NCBI RefSeq assembly: GCF_003415675.1
Contig: NZ_QFZK01000014.1
Span: 1 to 64,000 of the forward strand
Direction of reading: 5' to 3'
Source: Rhodoferax lacus
GTDB taxonomy: Bacteria; Pseudomonadota; Gammaproteobacteria; Burkholderiales; Burkholderiaceae_C
Length of the DNA: 64,000 nt
This document shows, piece after piece, positions 35,815 to 44,053 of the stretch (the stretch's first letter is position 1; each line of letters opens with the position of its first letter). The position numbers were made by a program, and so were the translations under genes. Below the pieces are notes generated by a model. That model was given only the letters and a program-made list of their open reading frames with translations. It was not told the DNA's origin and searched no databases.

Positions 35815-36818
35815 CAGTTGCCTGGCTGTGCGTAGGCTTCTTCAAAGAAGTAGTCCTTCCACGAAGCCGCCTTGTTTTTCAGGACGCCCAGCTTGTAGAG
35901 CTCGTCGGCATACACGTAGGTGCGATAGGGCGACACGGTGAAATCGTTTTCCGGGTCATCCAGGATTTTCTTCACAAAGTCCAGCGACAGCTTGGATTTC
36001 TGCACCCGGATAAAGGTCTCGGCGGCTTTGGTTTTGTTCTTCTTGATGAACTGCGAGGCCTCCAGCAGCGCGGCGTAAAACGCCTTGTAGGTCTTGGGGT
36101 TTTCGTCATGGAACTTCTGCGTGGTGTAGAGCACGTTGAAGGTGGCCGGGCCGCCCAGGATTTCGTAGGAGCTGATGATCTTGTGCACCTCTTTTTTCTC
36201 CAGCGCCTGGTAGTAGAAGGGCGCACTGGAGAAGTGGGTGTTGATCTCCGAGCCACCGGCCATGAGGGCGGCGGTGGCGTCCGGATGCGGCAGGCTGACC
36301 GAGATGCTGTCAAAGCGTTTGAAGTCATCCTTGCCAAACAGCTTGGCGGTTTCAATCTGCAGGGTGCGTGACTGGAAGCCCGTGCCCGCAGCGGGCACGG
36401 CAATGCGGTCCTTGTCGCTCAGGTCCTTGAGGGTCTTGACCTTGGGGTTGTTGGTGATCAGGTAGTTGGGCAGCGAGCCCAGGGCGGCCACGGCGCGCAC
36501 GTTTTGGCGCTCACGGGTGCGGTCCCACAGGGTGAGCATGGGGGGCACACCGGCCGACACCACGTCCAGCGCGTTGGCCAGCAGGGCCTCGTTCATGGCG
36601 GTGGCACCCGAGATCTGGTTCCACTCCACCTGGATATCCAGGCCTTGCGCCTTGCCGTATTTTTCAATCAGCTTCTGGTCCTGCACCACGTCCAGGATCA
36701 GGTATCCGATGCCGAACTGTTGCGCGATGCTGATGTGGCCTTCGGCCTGGGCTGCACCGGCAGTGGCGGCCAGGGCCAGGCTCACGAGCCAGGGGGTGAA
36801 TTTTTGGAGAGTGGTCAT
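35814..36818 (-). CDS. NitT/TauT-family substrate-binding protein
   Basis: A 334-residue periplasmic binding protein with a signal peptide (cleavage near GAAQAEG). It belongs to the NitT/TauT group but differs clearly from the TauA at 50487: the mature start is ISIAQQFGIGYL. The ligand is probably an organosulfur compound because of the neighbouring dioxygenase gene, but nitrate/sulfonate/pyrimidine binders share this fold. Confidence 0.88.
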   Translation of the reverse strand: MTTLQKFTPWLVSLALAATAGAAQAEGHISIAQQFGIGYLILDVVQDQKLIEKYGKAQGLDIQVEWNQISGATAMNEALLANALDVVSAGVPPMLTLWDRTRERQNVRAVAALGSLPNYLITNNPKVKTLKDLSDKDRIAVPAAGTGFQSRTLQIETAKLFGKDDFKRFDSISVSLPHPDATAALMAGGSEINTHFSSAPFYYQALEKKEVHKIISSYEILGGPATFNVLYTTQKFHDENPKTYKAFYAALLEASQFIKKNKTKAAETFIRVQKSKLSLDFVKKILDDPENDFTVSPYRTYVYADELYKLGVLKNKAASWKDYFFEEAYAQPGN

Positions 36819-36859
36819 TTGGATGTGGTGTTGGTGGTGAAGTTATTGCGTTGCCAGAT

Positions 36860-36885
36860 CAGAACGGCGTGTCAGAACGGCGTGT
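36860..36885. repeat. 13-bp tandem duplication at the tauD stop codon
   Basis: The unit CAGAACGGCGTGT occurs twice head to tail (36860-36872 and 36873-36885). On the minus strand the second part encodes the end of TauD and the duplication overlaps its stop codon. Confidence 0.9.
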
Positions 36886-37737
36886 CGCCTTCAATCGTGG
36901 TGCGGTAGAGCTTGCGGCGCAGGTGGTCGGGTGTGCCTGCGGCCAGATGGGTGACCGAGCGGTTGTCCCAGAACACCATGTCATGCGGCTGCCACTGGTG
37001 GCGGTAAACCAGCCCGGCTGCGGTGGTGTGGGCAAACAGGCGCTGCAACAGGGCCGCGCTTTCGCTGTCCGGCAGGCCCACGATGCGGGTGGTGAAGTGC
37101 TCGCTGACAAACAGGCTCTTGCGCCCGGTTTCGGGGTGCGTGCGCACCACCGGATGCACCACCGGCGGCACGGCATCGAGCTGCGCCTGCGTGAGCTTGG
37201 GCCGCCAGGGGTTTTTGGCCCGCAGGGCTTCGTATTGGCACAGGTAGCTGTGCTCGGCCTGCAGGTGGGCCACCGCAGTCTTCAGGTCTTCAGGTCTTCG
37301 GGCAAGGTGTCCCAGGCGGTGTGCTGGTTGGCAAACAGGGTGTCGCCGCCCTCGGAGGGCAGCTCCTGCGCATGCAGCATGGAGCCCAGGCTGGGCGTGG
37401 GCACATAGGACAGGTCGGAATGCCAGAACAGCCCGGCGTCTCCCAGGCCAATGGGTTTGTCGTTTTCCTTGATGTTGGAGACGATCAGTATCTCGGGGTA
37501 GCCCGGCAGCTGGAAGTCCTTGAGCACATGGATTTGCAGCGGCCCGAAGCGCTTGCTGAAGTCAATCTGGTGCCCGGGTTGTATGCGCTGATCGCGAAAC
37601 ACCAGCACGTGGTGCTGCAGATGGGCCTGGTGGATGGCGATGAAGTCCTCGGCCTCCAGCGCCTGCGTCAAATCCAGGCCTGTGACCTCTGCGCCCAAGG
37701 GGCCTGGCAGCGGTCGGATGTCAAAGTTCTGGGCCAT
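36872..37737 (-). pseudogene. tauD: TauD-type 2-oxoglutarate dioxygenase, frameshifted
   Basis: The gene encodes a TauD-like enzyme that would release sulfite from taurine or similar sulfonates. The N-terminal part (start 37737, AGGAAC upstream) carries the iron ligands H106 and D108 (WHSD). Translation then hits a stop after PEDLKT. The rest, in another frame from about 37280 down to 36872, carries the distal His (SVTHLA) and the 2OG-binding Arg (RRKLYR). The break is a perfect 8-bp tandem duplication at 37281-37296; deleting one copy restores a 285-residue TauD. It could be a real lesion, reversible slippage or an assembly error. Confidence 0.9.
37281..37296. repeat. 8-bp tandem duplication causing the tauD frameshift
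   Basis: TTCAGGTC occurs twice head to tail (37281-37288 and 37289-37296), GACCTGAA on the coding strand. The extra 8 bp shift the frame and create an in-frame stop a few codons later. Confidence 0.95.
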
Positions 37738-38093
37738 GCGTTCCTGTTCCTGTGTGTAGTCGCCCATGCGGCGAGAACAGGGATCATGAAACGGGCGCGG
37801 CTGCGCCACAAGGAACGCTTTCTTGCTTGCTTATGCGTTTTCCGAGTTAGCAAGGCCCTGTATCTGAACTATCTCTGCATGGGCGCTACAAAACCGTCGG
37901 AGCCGACTACCAAGCGCATCAACTGGTGCGGTGTATCCTGGGCTCTGACTGTAGAGACCCGGGCCTGCACGTCCAACAAAGCAATTGGCATTTTCTAATT
38001 TGGAAAATACGCGCAGCAGACGCAAATGCAGAGCAGGCGGGAAGGCTCTCTGCCTACCCGCCTGCTGCACTTCACCTGCAATGTGCCCGGTGT
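37738..38093. other. Intergenic region upstream of tauD
   Basis: About 356 bp with no gene I can support. It holds the conserved 29-bp element (37830-37858). The right half (about 38005-38090) is unremarkable apart from a short GCAGGCGGG...CCCGCCTGC inverted repeat (about 38035-38067), which could form a hairpin downstream of the convergently oriented NmrA gene end. Confidence 0.6.
37830..37858. promoter_or_regulatory. Conserved 29-bp element upstream of tauD operon (putative CysB-type site)
   Basis: Starts GCTTATGCG, ends GAGTTAGCAAGGCC. It matches 26 of 29 positions of the element at 43481-43509 before the encapsulin operon. Preceded by TTGC, it has imperfect dyad symmetry (TTGCTTA ... TTAGCAA), as LysR-type sites do. 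It lies about 93 bp upstream of the tauD start. A role as a sulfur-regulator binding site is inferred from the genes it precedes. Confidence 0.6.
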
Positions 38094-38939
38094 TTACTTC
38101 GCGCTGGCCCAGGCCGCGCGGTAGTCGTGGGCGTATTGGGCAAGCGTCTTGGGTGCGCGGCCCAGGATGGTTTGCACCGCGTCCGTTGTGCGCTCGGAGT
38201 AACCCGCCTTGAAGTACCCCAGGATCAGCACCAGGAAGTCGGCATAGGCCGCAGGTACACCGGCTTGCACCAGGCCTGAGAGCATGGCTTCAGCGGGGAT
38301 GTCCTGGTAGCCAATGCTGCGGCCGGTCTCTTGCGAGAGCACCTGGGCCACGGCGTCGTGGTCATAGGCGACGCTGCCGGTCAGGTCGAATTCCTGGTTG
38401 TCCAGGGTATTGCTGCTGAGCAGTTGCGCGGCCACAGCGGCGATGTCCCGCGCGTCTATAAAACTACCCTTTGCTGTGCCCACAGGTAAAAAGATTTTTC
38501 CGTGCTCCAGAATGCCCTGGATCCAGAAGGTGTTGAAGTTCTGCATGAACCAGTTGGGGCGGATGATGTTGTACGTCAGACCCGCATTCAGCAGATGCAC
38601 TTCGGCCTTGCGCATGGGGGCGGCTTCATCGGCGTTGGCGCCCATGGCCGTCATCAGCACCACTTTCTTCACGCCGCTGGCCTTGGCCGCGTCGATGGCG
38701 GGCACCAGCAGCAGGTCCTGCTGGGCAAAGCCGGGGGGGCACAGCAGGAAGGCCTGCTCCACGCCTGCAAAGGCCTGGGCCAGACCTTCGCCGGTGGCCA
38801 GGTTGAGGTGCACTTCGCGCGCTGCATCCGTCACGGGTTTGCTGGTTGCCTTGAGGACTGCGTGCCCGCGCTCGGTGAGCAGGCGGACCAGTTCGGAACC
38901 TACGGTGCCGTTGGCACCGATCACAAGTGTTTTAGCCAT
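38094..38939 (-). CDS. NmrA-like NAD(P)-binding protein
   Basis: A 281-residue atypical short-chain dehydrogenase. It starts MAKTLVIGANGTVGSELVRLL, a Rossmann glycine motif (GANGTVG), and has the NWFMQNF and SFIDARDIAAVAA segments typical of the NmrA/QOR2-like group. Such proteins act as NAD(P)H-dependent quinone reductases or redox sensors. It is divergent from an AraC regulator with 121 bp between, an arrangement that suggests control by it. Confidence 0.88.
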   Translation of the reverse strand: MAKTLVIGANGTVGSELVRLLTERGHAVLKATSKPVTDAAREVHLNLATGEGLAQAFAGVEQAFLLCPPGFAQQDLLLVPAIDAAKASGVKKVVLMTAMGANADEAAPMRKAEVHLLNAGLTYNIIRPNWFMQNFNTFWIQGILEHGKIFLPVGTAKGSFIDARDIAAVAAQLLSSNTLDNQEFDLTGSVAYDHDAVAQVLSQETGRSIGYQDIPAEAMLSGLVQAGVPAAYADFLVLILGYFKAGYSERTTDAVQTILGRAPKTLAQYAHDYRAAWASAK

Positions 38940-39000
38940 GGGGTTGTCTTTCGATAGTTGGTGATGGCTGGATGATGCGCCGGCTATTCCGTACTTGAAA

Positions 39001-39027
39001 TGGACATAAATCCATTTTTCATGTCCA
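39001..39027. promoter_or_regulatory. Inverted repeat between the NmrA-like and AraC genes
   Basis: TGGACAT (39001-39007) and ATGTCCA (39021-39027) are perfect 7-bp arms with 13 bp between, inside the AT-rich divergent promoter region. This is a plausible operator for the adjacent AraC-type regulator; function inferred. Confidence 0.5.
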
Positions 39028-39060
39028 ATCGTACGAACTTCTTTTCTGCGTGATGCCTTC

Positions 39061-40002
39061 ATGGACCTCTTGAGCGACCTTTTCCAACAGGCCGGGCTGC
39101 GGCGCAAGCTGCTGGACCTGCGCCACATCAGCCCGGCTTGCGCACTGCAATTTCCCTGCGAGCGCAGTGTGGGTTTGCACGTGGTGGTGCAGGGCACGGT
39201 GTACCTGCATGCGCCCTCCCTGCCCGAACCGCTGCAGTTGCAGGCCGGTGACATGGCGGTGATGGCGCGCGGCTGCCTGCACACCCTGAGTGCCAGCGCG
39301 CGCTTCAAAAACGTGAAGCCTGTGGGCCTGGCAGACAACTGGCACAGCGCAGACGCTGATACCAAGTCAGCAACGGCCAACACCGTGATCAGCGGCGCCT
39401 ACCAGTTCTGGCACACACCGGTGCACCCCTTCTTTGAGGAAATGCCCGACTGGTTTGTGCTGCGCGCCCAGGACGCCACAGAGGCCCCGCAGCTGCAGCA
39501 CAGCCTGCACTTGCTGCAGCAGGAGTTGCAGGTGCAGGCGCTGGGCAGCACCGCCATCGTGTACGGTCTGCTGGATGTGCTGTTTGTGTTGCTGATGCGC
39601 GAGATCGTGCAACGCCAGGAGCAACCTCAGGTTAGCTGGAGCCAGTCGATGCAGGACCCGCAGGTGCAGCGTGCGGTGCAGGCCCTGCACGCCGATTGCG
39701 CCCGGCAGTGGACCCTGGGCACGCTGGCCAGCCATGCGGGCCTGTCGCGCACCAGCCTGGCCGAGCGCTTTCGCAAACGCATGGGCAACACGCCGCTGAA
39801 CTACCTGCGCACCGTGCGCATGCAAAAAGCCATGGGCGTGCTCAGCGGCTCCGAGCGCTCACTGGAGCAGATTGCGCAGGAGGTGGGCTACCAGGATGCG
39901 TTCAGCTTTTCCAAGGTCTTCAAGCGCACCGTGGGCATCGCCCCGCGCGAGTTCCGCCGCCAGGATGCGCAGGACCGCACGCTGGCCTGGCGTATTGGCT
40001 AA
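39061..40002 (+). CDS. AraC-family regulator with cupin domain
   Basis: A 313-residue regulator: N-terminal cupin ligand domain (about 20-190) and C-terminal double HTH (about 205-300) with the AraC signature around LAERFRKRMGNTPLNYLRTVRM and EQIAQEVGYQDAFSFSKVFKR. It is divergent from the NmrA-like gene, which it probably activates. This pairing is common in Proteobacteria. Inducer unknown. Confidence 0.92.
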   Translation: MDLLSDLFQQAGLRRKLLDLRHISPACALQFPCERSVGLHVVVQGTVYLHAPSLPEPLQLQAGDMAVMARGCLHTLSASARFKNVKPVGLADNWHSADADTKSATANTVISGAYQFWHTPVHPFFEEMPDWFVLRAQDATEAPQLQHSLHLLQQELQVQALGSTAIVYGLLDVLFVLLMREIVQRQEQPQVSWSQSMQDPQVQRAVQALHADCARQWTLGTLASHAGLSRTSLAERFRKRMGNTPLNYLRTVRMQKAMGVLSGSERSLEQIAQEVGYQDAFSFSKVFKRTVGIAPREFRRQDAQDRTLAWRIG

Positions 40003-40022
40003 ACGGAGCAATTGGCTGGGCT

Positions 40023-40946
40023 TCAGTGCCCCGGCTTTTGCGCCCGCGCCACGAGCAGAACGCCCAGCAGCGACACCGCCAGCCCCAGCGCCATGGCCCA
40101 GGACAGGGGCTCCTGAAACAGGGTCCAGGCCCAGACCATGGTGACCGGCGGGCTGAGGTACAGAATGGCGGTGACCCGCGCGGGGGAGAACTTTTGCAGC
40201 GCCAGGTAGTACAACCCCCAGGCACCAAAGGTGGCAATGAACACCAGCCAGAGAATGCCGCCTATGAACTCGCGCTTGAGCACCGGCAACACGCTGCCCT
40301 CATGCCAGGCAAAGCCGGCAAAGATGACGGCCGCTGAGAGGCACTGGATGCACAGGCTCTGGTACACCGGCATGGCGCCCGAGGCACTGCGTTTTTGCAG
40401 CAGGCTGGCCAGTGCCAGCAAGGTGGTGCCCAGCACCGGCCACAGATAGACCCAGGCAGAAGTGTCCGTGTGACCCGTGGACCAGGCGGATGCAATCAGC
40501 ACCCCGGCCACACCCAGCCCGGTGCCCAGCCACTGGCGTGCACTCAGGGCCTGGCCCAGCACCGGCCAGGACAGCAGGGCCACGGCCAGTGGCAGCATGT
40601 CGGTGATGAGCGCCACGATGCCGGTGGGCGCACCGTGGGCAATCGCCAGCGAATAACCGGCCAGATAACCCGCCATCGCCAGGGCGCCAAACGCCACCTG
40701 CTGCAGCACATCCTTGCCGCGCATTCGCGGCCCCGCCAGCAGCGCCAATGGCAGCAACAGCAGCCCGGACACCAGGCTGCGCCACAGCAGGATCAGGAAG
40801 ATGGGCGCGTAGTCCGTGGCAAAGCGCACGCCCACGAACCCGGCACTCCAGCTCAGCACCATGGCCACTTCCAGGCCTGCGCCTGCGGCCAGGGCCAGCC
40901 AGCGTGCGCGCTGGGTTGAAGCCTGCGGCGCGCCGGGCGCGCCCAC
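40023..40946 (-). CDS. EamA-family (DMT) transporter
   Basis: A 307-residue protein with ten hydrophobic segments in two EamA repeats. The second repeat carries the FGAWGLYYLALQKFSPARV motif. The start is GTG 40946, immediately after the stop of the preceding exporter gene, so the two are one unit. Family members export amino acids or other metabolites; the substrate is unknown. Confidence 0.88.
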   Translation of the reverse strand: MGAPGAPQASTQRARWLALAAGAGLEVAMVLSWSAGFVGVRFATDYAPIFLILLWRSLVSGLLLLPLALLAGPRMRGKDVLQQVAFGALAMAGYLAGYSLAIAHGAPTGIVALITDMLPLAVALLSWPVLGQALSARQWLGTGLGVAGVLIASAWSTGHTDTSAWVYLWPVLGTTLLALASLLQKRSASGAMPVYQSLCIQCLSAAVIFAGFAWHEGSVLPVLKREFIGGILWLVFIATFGAWGLYYLALQKFSPARVTAILYLSPPVTMVWAWTLFQEPLSWAMALGLAVSLLGVLLVARAQKPGH

Positions 40947-41795
40947 CTAGCGGCTGCCCCAGAACGCGGCGCCCACCACCAGCGTGGCAGCCAGCGCCAC
41001 GTTCCACTGCAGGGGCTGACCGGTGCTGACCAGCAAGAGCACGGTGGACAGAATGGGCGTGGCAAAGGCCAGCAGGCCGATGCGCCGGGTGTCGCCGCGC
41101 TTGATGGCGGCATCCCACAAAAAGAAGGCGCCGCCCAACGGGCCCAGGCCCAGGATGGCGATCAGCACCACGTCTTCGGTGCTCAACGTAATGGATGGCT
41201 CCAGCAGGGCATGGGCGGCCAGGGACAGCAAGCCCGAGGCCGCGGCAAAGCCGCCCACGGCGGCCGTGGGAAAGGCCGGCAGCCGGCGCGTGAGCAGCGA
41301 ATAGCTGGCCCACACAAACGCCGAGGCCAGCGCCATCAGATAGCCCGCATGGAAACCATCACCCGCAAACGCGGGCCCACCCCGCCCCAGGATGGCAATG
41401 GCCGCGCCGGCAAAGCCGATGAGCGCGGCCACGATGTGGCGCGCGTGCAGGGACACGCCCTTCAGAAACAGCGGCGCCATCACCACCATGCCCAGCGGCC
41501 AGAGGTAGTTGATGAGGTTGGCCTCCACCGCGGGCGCATGGCGCAGGGCCATGAAGAGCAGAAAGTGAAAACCAAACAGCCCGTAGATGCCCACCAGCAG
41601 CGTGGGCAGCGGCACCTTCCAGCGCGACAGACGCCACTGCGCCAAGGGCAGCGCAATCACACTGCCCACCAGCAGGCCAAGACCCGTGAGGAGGAAGGGA
41701 GGGATGTGGGCCAACCGCACCCCCAAAGGGGCCAAGGAGCCCCACAAGGCAATGGCGGCCAGCGCCAACAGATCTGCTTTCAATTCGGCTTTCAT
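40947..41795 (-). CDS. EamA-family (DMT) transporter, YddG-like
   Basis: A 282-residue membrane protein with ten hydrophobic segments. It resembles the aromatic amino acid exporter YddG, notably VEANLINYLWPL and DGFHAGYLMALASAFVWASYSLL. It is followed without a gap by a second EamA protein. Substrate specificity is not proven by sequence. Confidence 0.88.
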   Translation of the reverse strand: MKAELKADLLALAAIALWGSLAPLGVRLAHIPPFLLTGLGLLVGSVIALPLAQWRLSRWKVPLPTLLVGIYGLFGFHFLLFMALRHAPAVEANLINYLWPLGMVVMAPLFLKGVSLHARHIVAALIGFAGAAIAILGRGGPAFAGDGFHAGYLMALASAFVWASYSLLTRRLPAFPTAAVGGFAAASGLLSLAAHALLEPSITLSTEDVVLIAILGLGPLGGAFFLWDAAIKRGDTRRIGLLAFATPILSTVLLLVSTGQPLQWNVALAATLVVGAAFWGSR

Positions 41796-41848
41796 ATGGG
41801 GGGTGAGGATACCGCCCGCAGGGCCGCCCTTGCCCTTAGACTCCGGCC

Positions 41849-42250
41849 ATGATGAATGATCTTCAACCCTTTCTTGTGCATTGGGCCATCACCGCGCTGG
41901 CGCTGTGGGTGGCCAGCCACGTATTCAAGGGCATCCGCTTTGCGGACCTGGGCTCCCTGCTGGTTGCCGCACTGCTGCTGGGCTTTGCCAACGCCGTGGT
42001 GAAGCCGCTGCTGATCGTCCTGACCCTGCCGCTGACCTTTCTGAGCTTTGGACTGTTTTTGCTGGTCATCAACGCCTTGATGATTCTGCTGGTCTCAGCC
42101 CTGGTCAAAGGCTTTCAGGTCTCGGGCTTCTGGACCGCGCTGTTTGCCAGCCTGTTCATCTCGCTCATCAGCTTCCTGCTGCAGATCTTTGTACTGGGTG
42201 GCAGCAGCGCGCATGAGGTCCACATGCCCCCGGGGGGGCAGTGGTTGTAG
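41849..42250 (+). CDS. Phage holin 4-TM superfamily membrane protein (YvlD-like)
   Basis: A 133-residue protein with four membrane segments and the conserved pattern ADLGSLLVAALLLGFANAVVKPLL...LTLPLTFLSFGLFLLVINALM of the YvlD/phage-holin 4 superfamily. Despite the name this chromosomal family is not a prophage marker and nothing phage-like is nearby. Start at 41849 or the next ATG (41852). Confidence 0.9.
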   Translation: MMNDLQPFLVHWAITALALWVASHVFKGIRFADLGSLLVAALLLGFANAVVKPLLIVLTLPLTFLSFGLFLLVINALMILLVSALVKGFQVSGFWTALFASLFISLISFLLQIFVLGGSSAHEVHMPPGGQWL

Positions 42251-42267
42251 CCTGAATGGGTTCAGGC
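42250..42267 (+). other. Short hairpin after the YvlD-like gene
   Basis: GCCTGAA, loop TGGG, TTCAGGC: a perfect 7-bp stem directly after the stop codon. There is no T-tract, so it is a weak candidate for transcript end formation. The following 210 bp up to the VapC-like gene contain no gene I can support, only a half-copy of the sulfur element (TTGCTTATGCG, 42353-42363). Confidence 0.4.
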
Positions 42268-42477
42268 GGGCGCGGCTTCGGCTTGCACTGTGGTCTGGCC
42301 TGCGGGTGAGGCGCTGGCAGCCGGGCCGCTCGGCCAAGGAAGCGAATCGCACTTGCTTATGCGAAAGCCGTGCATGGAACGCAACGCTTCAAGGACCAGG
42401 CGCACGAACTGGGTTGCGGGTCGCTTGGGCAGCGTTGCTTGCTGCGGAATAAGGAATGAACTCTGCGCTTGTGGGCT

Positions 42478-42873
42478 TCAGCCCAGGAGCGCCATGCCTG
42501 TGTGCCTGCATGCACCCACATCAAAGGTCACGGTTTGGCTGCAGCCTGCACCGGATGCCGATTGTTCGATCAGACAGTCTGCAAAGTCGGCCTTGCCTGC
42601 ACCGAAGGTACGTAGCGCACGCAGCACCTGATCGGAGCGTTCCACCCTGAGTTGTTTGGTTCGAAGAACGGCCTCCAGGGCCTGCGCCACCTGCTCGCGG
42701 GTCAGGTCGTAGCAAGAAGTCAGGACCCAGTACAACTCCACCACACTGACTGTGGCGATGTATCCGGGATTGCTGCTGTCGAGCGACTCTATGAGACGGT
42801 TTGCCTTGGGCGACTGCTTGGCGTCGTCCTGCATGATGTAGCGCACCAAGACGTTGGTATCCAAGCCTATCAT
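42478..42873 (-). CDS. vapC: VapC-like PIN-domain toxin
   Basis: A 131-residue PIN-domain ribonuclease. Acidic active-site residues are D5, E46, D96 or D99, and D118. Its ATG overlaps the antitoxin stop (ATGA). It would cleave RNA when freed from the antitoxin. Confidence 0.9.
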   Translation of the reverse strand: MIGLDTNVLVRYIMQDDAKQSPKANRLIESLDSSNPGYIATVSVVELYWVLTSCYDLTREQVAQALEAVLRTKQLRVERSDQVLRALRTFGAGKADFADCLIEQSASGAGCSQTVTFDVGACRHTGMALLG

Positions 42874-43112
42874 CGTGCCGCGGCTCCACGCTTTGCAATG
42901 GCAGCTTGCATGTCCTCAATGGAAACCGCCTTCCTGGCCTTGTCAAACATGCCCTTGAGTTCCGTTACCTCGCTGTTGGCAGCCATAAATTCATAACGCC
43001 CCGGTGCGACCTGAATGAATTCGACGCGATCTCCGGCTTCGATCTGCATCGCTTTGCGAACGGCAACGGGAATGGTGATCCGGCCTTTGGATGTGACTCG
43101 TGCGCTTGCCAT
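42870..43112 (-). CDS. vapB: AbrB/MazE-type antitoxin (VapB-like)
   Basis: An 80-residue swapped-hairpin AbrB DNA-binding protein (SKGRITIPVAVRKAMQIEAGDRVEF) with a C-terminal helix that should bind the toxin. ATG 43112 has AAGGAG upstream. It is the first gene of the toxin-antitoxin unit and should repress its own promoter. Confidence 0.9.
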   Translation of the reverse strand: MASARVTSKGRITIPVAVRKAMQIEAGDRVEFIQVAPGRYEFMAANSEVTELKGMFDKARKAVSIEDMQAAIAKRGAAAR

Positions 43113-43281
43113 CGGTAGCTCCTTTTGCCTCACCTTAGAGTTTGGAACGGAAGGCGTCAAGGCCCGCGCCGCCTTACGCGCTCGCGTTATTTGCAAGGCC
43201 GTTTTCCTTCGTTCCGATTGCGGCAGTACCTACCCAGAATGCAAAGCATGACCACACAGCGCAACTGCGCAGGAGAGCACC

Positions 43282-43449
43282 ATGCCATTCAGCACCGCCA
43301 GCCGACACACCCGCCCGACCAGCGCCCCACTGGAAGCCAACCCCTTTGACAAGGAAGAGGTATTGCCCGGCCTGGGCATTGCCGTTTTGTGGGTGGTGCT
43401 GTCCTATGTGTTTGTCAGCCTGTTGATGCTGCCGGTGCACCCGGTGTAG
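43282..43449 (+). CDS. Small single-helix membrane protein, 55 residues
   Basis: A 55-codon ORF with AGGAGA 5 nt before the ATG. A polar N-terminal half (ANPFDKEEVLPG) is followed by one membrane helix (IAVLWVVLSYVFVSLLMLP). I do not recognise a family. It lies directly upstream of the encapsulin operon and its regulatory element, in the same direction. Confidence 0.6.
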   Translation: MPFSTASRHTRPTSAPLEANPFDKEEVLPGLGIAVLWVVLSYVFVSLLMLPVHPV

Positions 43450-43467
43450 GGGGCTTGTGAGATTGGG

Positions 43468-43509
43468 CTTATGCAGTTTGGCTTATGCGATTTTCGAGTA
43501 AGCAAGGCC
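43468..43509. promoter_or_regulatory. Repeated CTTATGC motif and conserved 29-bp element upstream of the encapsulin operon
   Basis: CTTATGC occurs at 43468-43474 and again at 43482-43488. The second lies in a 29-bp element (43481-43509) that matches 26/29 bases of the one before tauD. CTTA and TAAG are separated by 13 bp, a dyad typical of LysR-family sites. It ends 46 bp before the rhodanese ATG. Binding by CysB is inferred. Confidence 0.6.
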
Positions 43510-43555
43510 AATTTCAGTCGTTTGGTTTTGGGTCCCGGCTGCTTACGCTTGACCC

Positions 43556-44038
43556 ATGACCCAACTAACCCCAACCCCCATACAGGCGAGCGGTGCCCTG
43601 CCCGCTGCGCTTGAATCCATACGCACCGTCGCCTTGTCCACCGGCCTGCCCTATGCGGGCGCGGTGCCACCCCAGCTGGCCTGGGAACTGTTCTCGGCCG
43701 GCGAGGTGGTGCTGGTGGATGTGCGCAGCACCGAAGAGCGCAAGTTTGTCGGCCATGTGCCCGGCAGCCAGCATGTGGCCTGGGCCACCGGCACAGCGCT
43801 CACCCGCAACCCACGCTTTGTGCGCGAGCTCGAAGTAAAGGTGGGCAAGCAGGCCACCATCCTGCTGCTGTGCCGTAGCGGCAAGCGATCGGCGCTGGCA
43901 GCGCAGGCGGCGGCCTCGGCGGGCTTTACCCGGGTGTTCAACATCCTGGAAGGCTTTGAGGGCGAGATCGATGCCAGCAAGCACCGCGGAGCCAAGGATG
44001 GCTGGCGCTTCCACAAGCTGCCCTGGGTGCAGGACTGA
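43556..44038 (+). CDS. Rhodanese-like sulfurtransferase
   Basis: A 160-residue single rhodanese domain. The active-site loop is CRSGKRS with catalytic C106, and the upstream VLVDVRSTEE strand and FVGHVPGSQHVAW segment are standard. It would carry sulfane sulfur as a persulfide. It is the first gene of the encapsulin operon, 15 nt before epsC. Rhodanese genes are a recurring partner of family 2A encapsulins. Confidence 0.92.
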   Translation: MTQLTPTPIQASGALPAALESIRTVALSTGLPYAGAVPPQLAWELFSAGEVVLVDVRSTEERKFVGHVPGSQHVAWATGTALTRNPRFVRELEVKVGKQATILLLCRSGKRSALAAQAAASAGFTRVFNILEGFEGEIDASKHRGAKDGWRFHKLPWVQD

Positions 44039-44053
44039 ACGGAAACCGATCTG

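Noticed and set aside
41849..42250. Prophage remnant suggested by the phage-holin family name
   Set aside because: The 4-TM YvlD-like family is chromosomal and no other phage gene, integrase or att repeat is near.
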